5,509 nt of DNA from a bacterium. Lineage in GTDB: Bacteria; Bdellovibrionota_C; UBA2361; OMII01. Numbering within the stretch: the stretch's first letter is position 1; every line of letters starts with the position of its first letter. The stretch is from positions 1-5,509 of the forward strand of contig JAFMIS010000182.1 of assembly GCA_017853915.1 (NCBI GenBank), written 5' to 3'. The notes under the pieces were generated by a model, which was given only the letters and a program-made list of their open reading frames with translations, had not been told where the DNA came from and made no database searches. The translations under genes and the position numbers were made by a program. Positions 1 to 5,433 of the stretch are shown one piece after another.

Positions 1-573
1 GCACCCTTGTGCCTGAAATCCGCTCGCTGAGTAGCTATTTTTATCAGTATCTAGATAGTCAATAAGGTTCGCTACCATCTGCGTCGAGGAGTAATTTTTT
101 TGAGAGGTCGCGGAAGTTGACTGATCCACCGTCAGCGGCTTATCAAAACCAAGATTCTGGAAGAGAGCTACTAAGACATCTCGCCAACTCTGATCGGCGC
201 CTGAAAGATTAACGAGGGAGAGCAGGGGAATCTTGCCCTTTTCAGAGGCAATCAGCAGCGAAACCCGAACATTTGGTTCGCTAATTCCAACAAGTTCGCC
301 GGGCACCTCCGCTCCATCGATAAACCTCATCCACACATCCTGATTGCGGTCATCGTATTGGGTTGTATCACTTTTGATCAGAACCTGGGCGAGATTCACG
401 GCGGACTTCAGTATATATTCGGCCTTTATTCGCTGTTCCGCGGCTCGGTTGAGTCGCATCGAGGTATATGTCGAGCTCGTAAGCGAAACTAACAGCGCCG
501 AGGCGATGGCGATCATAAAGATGACCATTATCAGGGCGACACCCCTCTCCGGAATTATAGTACGCCGTTTCAT
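1..573 (-). CDS. gspK: Type II secretion minor pseudopilin GspK, N-terminal part (runs off left edge)
   Basis: The frame is open from an ATG at 573 to base 1 with no stop, giving 191 residues of a protein usually around 300 or more. GspK is the largest minor pseudopilin and sits with GspI and GspJ at the tip of the type II secretion pseudopilus in the inner membrane/periplasm. What is seen: a short basic leader (MKRRTIIPERG), a prepilin-peptidase-type Gly11, then a hydrophobic helix VALIMVIFMIAIASALLVSL. Position +5 after the cleavage site is Met, not the Glu found in other pseudopilins; lack of Glu5 is a known GspK hallmark. Further on come RAAEQRIKAEYILKSAVNLA (residues 44-63), the SEKGKIPLLSLVNLS segment matching the family's 'GKINLN' strand, and LIDYLDTD, matching the 'DWIDAD' motif. 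The in-frame stop at 604-606 and the signal position support the chosen start. No good Shine-Dalgarno precedes it. The start is 255 bp from a divergent gene, with no gspJ visible upstream. Confidence 0.86.
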   Translation of the reverse strand, partial: MKRRTIIPERGVALIMVIFMIAIASALLVSLTSSTYTSMRLNRAAEQRIKAEYILKSAVNLAQVLIKSDTTQYDDRNQDVWMRFIDGAEVPGELVGISEPNVRVSLLIASEKGKIPLLSLVNLSGADQSWRDVLVALFQNLGFDKPLTVDQSTSATSQKNYSSTQMVANLIDYLDTDKNSYSASGFQAQGC

Positions 574-581
574 GCAAGGGC

Positions 582-610
582 ATAGTAGAGCCTTGGAGCT
601 GCCTCAGCAA
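582..610 (-). promoter_or_regulatory. Candidate sigma70-type promoter for gspK
   Basis: On the minus strand, TTGCTG (605-610) and TACTAT (582-587) are separated by exactly 17 bases, matching a -35/-10 pair at 4 of 6 positions each. The -10 box ends only 8 bases before the gspK ATG, so a start about 7 bases downstream would give an almost leaderless mRNA. This fits the absence of a usable Shine-Dalgarno; the nearest AAGG is about 17 bases from the ATG. The match is by eye and could be chance. Confidence 0.35.
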
Positions 611-828
611 GCGCCCTAAATAGGCAGCAACGACGGTCGCTGTATGATGTGGGTCAGAAATCCCACCCACTGATGAATAAATATGCTTTCTGCGCTTGCT
701 TTCCTGTGTTAGCCGCATGACTCTGTCCGGGCAAGTAAGTTTTGATGTACCAAACTGAGCTGTACAAGTACTAAGAATATCGAGGGCGCGACCATAGGAC
801 GTAACGCTCGATGTATGCGAGGGCAGTT

Positions 829-1209
829 GTGATTAGGGCGGTTATAATTGAGGACGATGCGGTGGCTTCTCTGGCCTTGCGTGATCTTCTTGAACACGAG
901 GGATTAGAAGTTCAGTCCTTTTCAAACACAGACGAAGCGTATGAGTTTTGCTGCCACGTCCCTCCGCACGTTCTCATCTCAGATTGGTGCGTTCCCGGCC
1001 GCATCTCTCCAGCGGCTTTGGTTAAAGAACTCAAAAAAATTTCAAATAGCATGAAAGTCCTCTTCATTTCGGGCTTTTCGACGCGGGACTTGGAAGAGGA
1101 AGTGGGAGATCTGGCAGGTGTTGAGTATCTTTCGAAGCCAATAAATTTTGAGCAGCTTCTTTTTGACATCAAGAAAACGCCCAACGATCTCCGGCTTGGG
1201 GTCGAATAG
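829..1209 (+). CDS. Single-domain response regulator (CheY-like receiver)
   Basis: A 126-residue stand-alone receiver domain with no output domain. Visible family landmarks, numbered from the GTG start: acidic pocket E8-D9-D10 in VIIEDD, phospho-acceptor D52 in HVLISDWCVPG, the switch Ser81 in VLFISGF, and the invariant Lys103-Pro104 in YLSKPI. All residues needed for phosphorylation are present, so it should accept phosphate from a histidine kinase and act through protein contacts rather than DNA binding. No kinase is in the window, so it is an orphan here. I prefer the GTG at 829: GAGGG (819-823) lies 5 bases upstream and it gives the classic MIRAVIIEDD beginning. An in-frame ATG at 811 would add six residues (MYARAV) and has only a weak AGGA 11 bases upstream. 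The next gene on the same strand starts 133 bp later, behind its own candidate regulatory dyad. Confidence 0.88.
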   Translation: MIRAVIIEDDAVASLALRDLLEHEGLEVQSFSNTDEAYEFCCHVPPHVLISDWCVPGRISPAALVKELKKISNSMKVLFISGFSTRDLEEEVGDLAGVEYLSKPINFEQLLFDIKKTPNDLRLGVE

Positions 1210-1270
1210 TCGCTCTCACGTAACCAATTATTCGCGCTGGAGTGACGTGGATCATTTTCCCGACACGGAG

Positions 1271-1297
1271 ATTTGCTACGCTTGACGTAGAGTAAAT
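1271..1297 (+). promoter_or_regulatory. Interrupted dyad upstream of the DUF892 gene (operator candidate)
   Basis: Two nested inverted repeats share one centre: CTACG (1276-1280) with CGTAG (1286-1290) around CTTGA, and outer arms ATTT (1271-1274) with AAAT (1294-1297). The centre contains TTGACG (1283-1288), which resembles a -35 hexamer, but the hexamer 17 bases on (ATTCTC) is a poor -10. The element lies 46-72 bp before the GTG of the ferritin-like gene, a typical operator distance. It could also be a weak hairpin. No A/T-run terminator follows it. Confidence 0.3.
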
Positions 1298-1342
1298 CGT
1301 TTCAATTCTCTCTTGATTAGAAGGTAACTCGAAGAGGACTCT

Positions 1343-1885
1343 GTGGCCTACCCAAGCTTGCATGGATTATTTGATGATCAATTGCATGAGCTCTATGCGG
1401 CGGAGCACGAGCAGGTAAAACATATGCCGGCTCTGATCGAAGCGGCTGTTTCGCTAGAGCTTAAGACAACCCTACAAAATCACCTTACTGAAACTGAAAA
1501 GCAGTTCGACCGACTGCAGGCTATTCTCACGAGTCGCGGGGTCACGACACGGGGGAGGCGCTGTCGAGCGATTGATTCGTTGCTGAAGCAGGGGGCCGAT
1601 ATCTGCGAGAGGGGAGGTAATGAAATGATCCTAGATCTCGGGCTGATATTCACGGTGCGTCAGATTGAAAACGTTGAGCGTGGGCTGCACGAGATCACGC
1701 GCACCCTTGCGGAGGCTCTGGGGCTGGTCGATATCGTTCGCGTTCTTGATCAGAGTCGAGATGAGGAAGATCACATGGAACGGGCCCTGACCGTTCTAGG
1801 CGATGATATGATCGATACGATTGCCGCTGAGGTAGCGATCATAGGAAGGGATAAGCGTCAGGGCACAGGAGTAGTATCACCATGA
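1343..1885 (+). CDS. DUF892 ferritin-like protein (YciE/YciF family)
   Basis: A 180-residue, mostly helical cytoplasmic protein that matches DUF892 (PF05974), the ferritin-like four-helix family of E. coli YciE/YciF. Members are often stress-induced; their biochemical role is not settled. Seen: the family opening LFDDQLHELYAAEHEQVKHMP (residues 9-29), helix 2 LKTTLQNHLTETEKQFDRL (40-58), the 'RG..C.A...L' linker R70-G-R-R-C-R-A-I-D-S-L80, helix 3 VRQIENVERGLHE (105-117) and helix 4 DQSRDEEDHMERAL (136-149). Candidate metal-binding acids are E21, E50/E52, E109/E112 and E141/E142 with H144. In helix 3 the usual 'VEHYE' reads IENVE, so the common His is Asn110. The GTG start is supported by GAAGAGG (1331-1337) 5 bases upstream. 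The tail after about residue 163 is basic and probably disordered. Its stop overlaps the next gene's start (ATGA), implying coupled translation. Confidence 0.85.
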   Translation: MAYPSLHGLFDDQLHELYAAEHEQVKHMPALIEAAVSLELKTTLQNHLTETEKQFDRLQAILTSRGVTTRGRRCRAIDSLLKQGADICERGGNEMILDLGLIFTVRQIENVERGLHEITRTLAEALGLVDIVRVLDQSRDEEDHMERALTVLGDDMIDTIAAEVAIIGRDKRQGTGVVSP

Positions 1886-2097
1886 AAGCCAACGAGTACG
1901 TAAAGAAAATTTTGGAGGACCTCGTTTCAACAGAGCAGTTGTCTACTACCTCGTACAACGGGGCTTTCCTGACGGCCGCCCTATCGATTATTCGTGAAGT
2001 TGAGTCTCCGATGAAGGAGGACGCCTTGGTGCGTCTTGCGGTGCTGGAGCAACAGGTGAAGCGCAAAGAGTACCTGTGCGGACGCAAAGTAGCGTAA
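1882..2097 (+). CDS. Small hypothetical protein coupled to the DUF892 gene
   Basis: A 71-residue protein I do not recognise. Its ATG overlaps the stop of the ferritin-like gene (ATGA at 1882-1885), and AGGAG (1867-1871) lies 10 bases upstream, so it is probably real and co-translated. The sequence is charged and predicted helical, with no membrane segment or signal peptide: helix-like stretches at about residues 3-18 (ANEYVKKILEDLVSTE), 28-42 and 44-64 (MKEDALVRLAVLEQQVKRKEY), the last with coiled-coil-like leucine/valine spacing. It ends in a basic, Cys-containing tail (CGRKVA). The context suggests it works with the DUF892 protein, perhaps as a subunit or adaptor, but this is inference from linkage only. 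It ends 80 bp before the stop codon of the convergent hbd gene. Confidence 0.6.
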   Translation: MKANEYVKKILEDLVSTEQLSTTSYNGAFLTAALSIIREVESPMKEDALVRLAVLEQQVKRKEYLCGRKVA

Positions 2098-2151
2098 AAG
2101 ACAAGACCACATCACCCGCTTTTCCAGCGAGCTGGCCCGGTCTTCATGTGG
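2096..2151 (-). terminator. Candidate hbd terminator: nested inverted repeats in the convergent gap
   Basis: CCACAT (2107-2112) pairs with ATGTGG (2146-2151). An alternative, overlapping pair is AAGACC (2103-2108) with GGTCTT (2139-2144), and inside both sits a small hairpin CCAGC-GA-GCTGG (2124-2135). Read on the minus strand, the outer stem is followed by TCTTGTCTTTT, a reasonable U-rich tail for ending hbd transcripts. On the plus strand there is no T-run, so it is a poor terminator for the DUF892 pair. The stem is short (6 bp) with a long loop. Confidence 0.35.
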
Positions 2152-2177
2152 AGCGCGCGAAGAGTCTCCGCGACACC

Positions 2178-3023
2178 CTACTCGTAACGGTAGAAACCTC
2201 GCCCCGATTTTTTCCCGAACCAACCGGCTTCGACATACTTGATTAACAGAGGACACGGTCGATACTTGTCTTCCCCCAGCTCTCGGTGAAGCAGCTGTAA
2301 AATGTAGAGCAGGGTGTCTAACCCAACAAAATCGGCCAACGTGAGTGGCCCCATGGGGTGATTCGTCCCTAGTTTCATCGCATTGTCGATGTCTTCCGGT
2401 TTGACCCCCTCTTGAACCAAGAATATCGCCTCATTAATCATCGGGCACAGGATCCGGTTCACGATGAATCCTGGAGTATCAATAGCCAAAACCGTCGTCT
2501 TGTCTATGCGTGCGCAGAACTCTTGAATTTTTTGGAATGTTTCAGGAGAAGTTTGCAGACCTTTAATTAATTCAACCAGCTTCATCACTGGCACTGGATT
2601 CATGAAATGAACCCCCATGACCTGTTCGGGCCGGTTGGTTTGGCTCGCGATACGAGTAATCGATATCGAAGAGGTGTTCGAGACAAGGAGCGCGCCCTTT
2701 TTCACGATAGAGTCGAGTTGTTTGAAGAGAGCTGCTTTGATGTCAAATTGCTCGATGATCGCCTCGATCACGACGTCGCAATCAGCAAATGATTCAAGCG
2801 ATGGCGCCCCCGATAATTTTTGCAAGGTAGCGTCGCGAGCCGCCGTGTTTATTTTCCCCTTCTCCACCCCTTGGTCAAGGCGTTTGCGAATGCCATCCAG
2901 ACCACGTTTGAGTGCCTCGGGATGGGAGTCAAAAAGTAGGGTGCTAAAACCAGCCATCGCTATTACCTGCGCGATTCCCGCGCCCATTTGTCCCGCGCCT
3001 ACGACCCCGATTTTTGTAAACAT
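2178..3023 (-). CDS. hbd: 3-hydroxybutyryl-CoA dehydrogenase
   Basis: A complete 281-residue short 3-hydroxyacyl-CoA dehydrogenase (Hbd/PaaH type), the usual length for the stand-alone enzyme. It interconverts acetoacetyl-CoA and 3-hydroxybutyryl-CoA with a nicotinamide cofactor in the cytoplasm. Seen: Rossmann motif G9-A-G-Q-M-G14-A-G16; Asp32 at the end of strand 2 (LLFDSHP), which favours NAD over NADP; E87-A88 in VVIEAIIEQ; and the catalytic set S118 (SNTSSIS), H139 (VMGVHFMNPVP), E151 (KLVELI) and N189 (TPGFIVNRIL). All four sit one position beyond the numbering of the clostridial enzyme. The C-terminal domain has GTNHPMGPLTLADFVGLD and ends in the family's KSGRGFYRYE. The ATG is preceded by AGAAGG (3030-3035) 6 bases away. 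It stands alone here, with no thiolase, crotonase or acyl-CoA dehydrogenase beside it, so its pathway (butyrate/PHB, fatty acid or aromatic degradation) cannot be fixed. Confidence 0.95.
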   Translation of the reverse strand: MFTKIGVVGAGQMGAGIAQVIAMAGFSTLLFDSHPEALKRGLDGIRKRLDQGVEKGKINTAARDATLQKLSGAPSLESFADCDVVIEAIIEQFDIKAALFKQLDSIVKKGALLVSNTSSISITRIASQTNRPEQVMGVHFMNPVPVMKLVELIKGLQTSPETFQKIQEFCARIDKTTVLAIDTPGFIVNRILCPMINEAIFLVQEGVKPEDIDNAMKLGTNHPMGPLTLADFVGLDTLLYILQLLHRELGEDKYRPCPLLIKYVEAGWFGKKSGRGFYRYE

Positions 3024-3043
3024 AATGAACCTTCTCTCTACCG

Positions 3044-3098
3044 GTCTCTACAGGCTTTTGCGGCGCGGTGATATCCGGCTACACCTGTCCGCAGAGAC
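3044..3098 (-). promoter_or_regulatory. Structured leader upstream of hbd
   Basis: On the minus strand GTCTCT (3098-3093) and ACAGG (3088-3084) pair with AGAGAC (3049-3044) and CCTGT (3054-3050), an 11-bp stem with a 4-base bulge closing a GC-rich loop. The hairpin ends 8 bases before the AGAAGG ribosome binding site. TAGAGA occurs twice (3050-3045 and 3040-3035), the second copy touching the ribosome binding site, so the 5' arm could pair with either copy. Whether this region is transcribed is unknown, because I found no clear promoter upstream. Confidence 0.3.
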
Positions 3099-3307
3099 TA
3101 TTCTTGTGGTTACTTAAATTCCTCCCATGATACTCCGCGGTGACGTGCTCAGGTATCGGTTATTTTTGTCAATCCTGCCGGAATATTAGAAGTGGTCTCA
3201 GAGATTGCATCCTGCCAAGACTGGCGAGATCAGAGGCAATACAAAGAAGAGGAGCAAAAAAATCGGGGCCTATCCTCTGAGATACACTGAGGATTTCTTC
3301 GCAAGAT

Positions 3308-3337
3308 TTGACGAGGTCGTAAACCTTATATCGTCAA
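3308..3337 (+). repeat. 7-bp inverted repeat upstream of mreB
   Basis: TTGACGA (3308-3314) and TCGTCAA (3331-3337) are perfect inverted copies separated by 16 bases, with centres 23 bp apart, roughly two helical turns. This is the geometry of a dimeric regulator site. The right arm overlaps the -35 region of the candidate mreB promoter. It may be chance, since the arms are short. Confidence 0.35.
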
Positions 3338-3354
3338 CCGTAGCGGAATATACT
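3326..3354 (+). promoter_or_regulatory. Candidate mreB promoter
   Basis: TATACT (3349-3354) matches the -10 consensus at 5 of 6 positions. A weak TTATAT (3326-3331) stands 17 bases upstream as the -35. Transcription would begin near 3361, giving a leader of about 95 bases before the mreB ATG. The -35 matches poorly, so this would need an activator or be only moderately active. Confidence 0.25.
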
Positions 3355-3455
3355 TTTGAGACCAGTTCCAGGTTAGATTTGTACTCGTTGTAAGAGATGT
3401 GGCACTCTACTCAAACCCAACGTTCCCGATAAGAAGCCCTAGTGAGTGTAGTTTT

Positions 3456-4469
3456 ATGAAGCGTCTGTTTGCTCGAGATATCGCCATAGATTTAGGCACC
3501 GCCAATACTCTGATTTATGAACAGGGGAGGGGTATTGTGCTCAATGAGCCATCAATGGTGGCGCTGAAAGATATCAACGGACGAAGACACCCGGTCGCTT
3601 TTGGCGCTGAAGCGAAAGCAATGCTCGGTAAAACGCCGGAGGGAGTGGAGGTCATTCGACCGGTACGCACCGGTGTAATAGCCGACTTCGAGGTTGCAAG
3701 CCTCATGTTGCGACATTTTATATCGCGTGTGCGTTCGCTCTCCTGGTCGCTGGTTAAACCAAGAGTAATGGTAGGCGTGCCGTGTGGTATCACGGAAGTG
3801 GAAAAACGCGCCATTCGTGAGGCGGTGCAGGATCAGGCTCGAGATGTTCAGCTGATCGATGAGGCCATGGCGGCGGCGATCGGTTGTAATCTGCCTGTTA
3901 CTGAGGCATCGGGAAGTCTCGTGATCGACATGGGCGGCGGAACGACAGACATCGCTGTGATTAGCCTAAAGGATGTTGTGTACTCAGTTTCTGTGCGTCA
4001 GGGTGGTGACGCGCTCGATGAGGCGATTATCAATTACATGCGGCGTCGTCATCACCTGCTGATTGGGGAAGCTACGGCAGAACAGATAAAAAAATCGGTC
4101 GGGACCGCCCACCCAGAGTTTGATGAAGAGGTGATGGAGGTGCGCGGTCGCTCGCTTATCCATGGAACTCCGACGACGATTGTGGTGTCGGGTGGAGAGA
4201 TTCGGGAGGCGATGACTGAGGTAATCTCTCAGATCGTTCTGGCTGTGCGTCAAGCTCTTGAGCATACGCCCCCTGAGCTCTCGGGAGATATTATCAACCG
4301 AGGAGTCGCGTTGGCTGGTGGCGGAGCTCTTGTGAGAGGTCTGGGTAAGCGGATCTCCGAAGAGTTAGAGATGGAGGTGTCAGTACCTGCTGATCCCCTC
4401 GCGGTTGTCGCGGAGGGCGCGGGCCGATGTCTTGAAAATCGAGAGGTCTTTAGCGATATCTGGATCTAG
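3456..4469 (+). CDS. mreB: Rod shape-determining protein MreB (divergent, solitary copy)
   Basis: A full-length 337-residue bacterial actin homologue; MreB forms membrane-bound ATP-dependent filaments that guide lateral wall synthesis. Seen: phosphate-1 loop DLGTANTLIY (12-21), NEPSMVAL (30-37), RPVRTGVIADFEVA (68-81), VGVPCGITEVEKRAIREA (106-123), phosphate-2 loop DMGGGTTD (158-165), GGDALDEAIINYMRRR (183-198), LIGEATAEQIK (202-212) and the adenine-side LAGGGALVRGL (286-296). Oddities: the near-invariant IEEPMAAAIG segment reads IDEAMAAAIG (134-143), and GGGTTE ends in Asp (165). The ATG at 3456 gives the short standard N-terminus MKRLFARDIAIDLGT. An in-frame GTG at 3399 would add 19 residues that look non-MreB. 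The ribosome binding site is weak (GTGAG region near 3442). mreC/mreD do not follow; the next gene is convergent, 4 bp away. It could be a second MreB paralogue rather than the housekeeping one. Confidence 0.93.
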   Translation: MKRLFARDIAIDLGTANTLIYEQGRGIVLNEPSMVALKDINGRRHPVAFGAEAKAMLGKTPEGVEVIRPVRTGVIADFEVASLMLRHFISRVRSLSWSLVKPRVMVGVPCGITEVEKRAIREAVQDQARDVQLIDEAMAAAIGCNLPVTEASGSLVIDMGGGTTDIAVISLKDVVYSVSVRQGGDALDEAIINYMRRRHHLLIGEATAEQIKKSVGTAHPEFDEEVMEVRGRSLIHGTPTTIVVSGGEIREAMTEVISQIVLAVRQALEHTPPELSGDIINRGVALAGGGALVRGLGKRISEELEMEVSVPADPLAVVAEGAGRCLENREVFSDIWI

Positions 4470-4473
4470 GCAG

Positions 4474-5433
4474 CTAACAGTCGGCCGCGCCTGCTTCTCG
4501 TTTCCCTTGAGACCTCAAAAGCTGTAGGTCGCCAGATGCGGCAGCGACTATTCCCCCAAGAGCGCTGGTTACGGTGACTGCTAACAACCAGAGAGCTCCA
4601 AAAGCGGCGGCTTGTTCCTTCGAGACGAGAGCAGGCGCTGCGGTAAGAAAGAAAATGTAAGAGTTCTCGCGAACTCCCAACCCATTCCAGCTAATCGGCA
4701 GACTGCTGGCGATATTTACTAATGGAATTACCACAAACAGAGTGGCGAGGGGTATCTGCGCTCCAACAGCAGATGCCATAACAGAGTGGAGCAAGATCTG
4801 AGTGCAGTGAAAAATAGCTGATATCCCCGAGATTATCGCAATCGTTTTTATATCGCGAGGGAAGATCGCCGCGACCTGACGCATCTTGTTGGCGAATCGG
4901 TTGGAAGCAGGCAGATGGGACAGCATCCACGGCCCAATTATCCACGCGGCGATGAATCCAACGACCATTCCGAGGAGAGCTAGAATCATCCACGAGGGGA
5001 CGCGCGCGCTGGCGAATAACTGACTCGTAGATATCGCGATAATACTTAGGATTGTGAGCCCATGGACACGGTCGGCAACTACGGCCGCGACTCCCTCGGT
5101 CTTCTTCGGAAGGCCGTGAGCAAGCAAAATGCCTCGTGCTACGTCGCCCCCAACGGTGCCGAGGCCTGAACCGAAACAATTCACGAACATTCCGATGAAG
5201 TATGCTTTCAGCGCGACCCAATATGACACATCGATTCCGCCAGAACGGGCAATCGTCCACCACTTATATGAACTCAGGAGCTGACCAATCGAGTATCCCG
5301 CGATAACAAGGAGAGCGGTGCTTATACTTATCGACGCGAGAGTCTCCCAGAGTTTGTCAAACGAAACTGAGTAAGCGACAACTACCAGAAGAGTGATAGT
5401 TATAAGGATTTTTAGAGCGGATTTAGGCTTCAT
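4474..5433 (-). CDS. LPG_synthase_TM / UPF0104 (YbhN-like) polytopic membrane protein
   Basis: A 319-residue multi-pass inner-membrane protein of the family related to the lysylphosphatidylglycerol synthase transmembrane region and to flippase-like YbhN/AglD proteins (PF03706). It lacks any soluble synthetase domain, so a lipid-translocating or lipid-binding role is more likely than aminoacyl transfer. The substrate is unknown. Seen: about eight hydrophobic segments (near residues 6-23, 39-55, 73-88, 126-140, 148-167, 196-223, 229-245 and 274-299). Family motifs are G95-G-D-V-A-R100 after segment 3, A120-D-R-V-H-G-L126, and LPISWNGLGVRE (245-256). The Ala/Gly-rich last helix is followed by a short cytoplasmic-type tail. 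The ATG at 5433 places the first membrane helix at the N-terminus, as is usual. However, the frame stays open to the right edge, with a TTG at 5475 adding 14 residues, and neither site has a clear ribosome binding site, so the true start may be upstream. Confidence 0.85.
   Translation of the reverse strand: MKPKSALKILITITLLVVVAYSVSFDKLWETLASISISTALLVIAGYSIGQLLSSYKWWTIARSGGIDVSYWVALKAYFIGMFVNCFGSGLGTVGGDVARGILLAHGLPKKTEGVAAVVADRVHGLTILSIIAISTSQLFASARVPSWMILALLGMVVGFIAAWIIGPWMLSHLPASNRFANKMRQVAAIFPRDIKTIAIISGISAIFHCTQILLHSVMASAVGAQIPLATLFVVIPLVNIASSLPISWNGLGVRENSYIFFLTAAPALVSKEQAAAFGALWLLAVTVTSALGGIVAAASGDLQLLRSQGKREAGAADC

Larger units (their letters stand above)
3024..3455. other. 432-bp gene-free divergent region between hbd and mreB
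   Basis: No convincing gene lies here. On the hbd side are the ribosome binding site and the inverted repeat described separately. On the mreB side are a 7-bp dyad and a candidate promoter. The middle (about 3100-3300) contains a perfect TTGACA on the minus strand (3167-3172), but no -10 box at a workable distance. It also contains a purine-rich AGAGGAG tract near 3250 that is not followed by a start codon. Stops occur in all frames. The length suggests regulatory content or a decayed gene, but nothing recognisable remains. Confidence 0.5.

Noticed and set aside
368..718. 116-codon minus-strand open frame overlapping gspK
   Set aside because: It lies in another frame over the gspK N-terminus, whose translation shows clear pseudopilin features. 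The translation has a low-complexity, His/Arg-rich look and does not resemble GspJ.
2617..3117. 166-codon plus-strand open frame across hbd
   Set aside because: It is antisense to a fully conserved dehydrogenase with complete catalytic residues; a shadow frame.
3144..3172. Perfect TTGACA -35 on the minus strand upstream of hbd
   Set aside because: The hexamer 17 bases downstream is AGCACG, not a -10, and no acceptable -10 lies at 15-19 bases.
3205..3393. 62-residue open frame starting with TTG upstream of mreB
   Set aside because: It starts at TTG with no ribosome binding site, has no recognisable motif, and the good AGAGGAG tract inside it is followed by no valid start codon.
3396..3431. 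Possible 11-codon upstream frame (MWHSTQTQRSR) in the mreB leader
   Set aside because: There is no properly spaced ribosome binding site and no attenuation-like codon run or paired hairpins.
3399..3455. Extended MreB N-terminus from a GTG at 3399
   Set aside because: The extra 19 residues do not resemble MreB, and the ATG at 3456 gives the standard family beginning.
4691..5263. 190-codon minus-strand open frame within the membrane-protein gene
   Set aside because: It is out of frame with the conserved multi-pass protein, rich in Arg/Ser/Pro and without motifs; a shadow frame.
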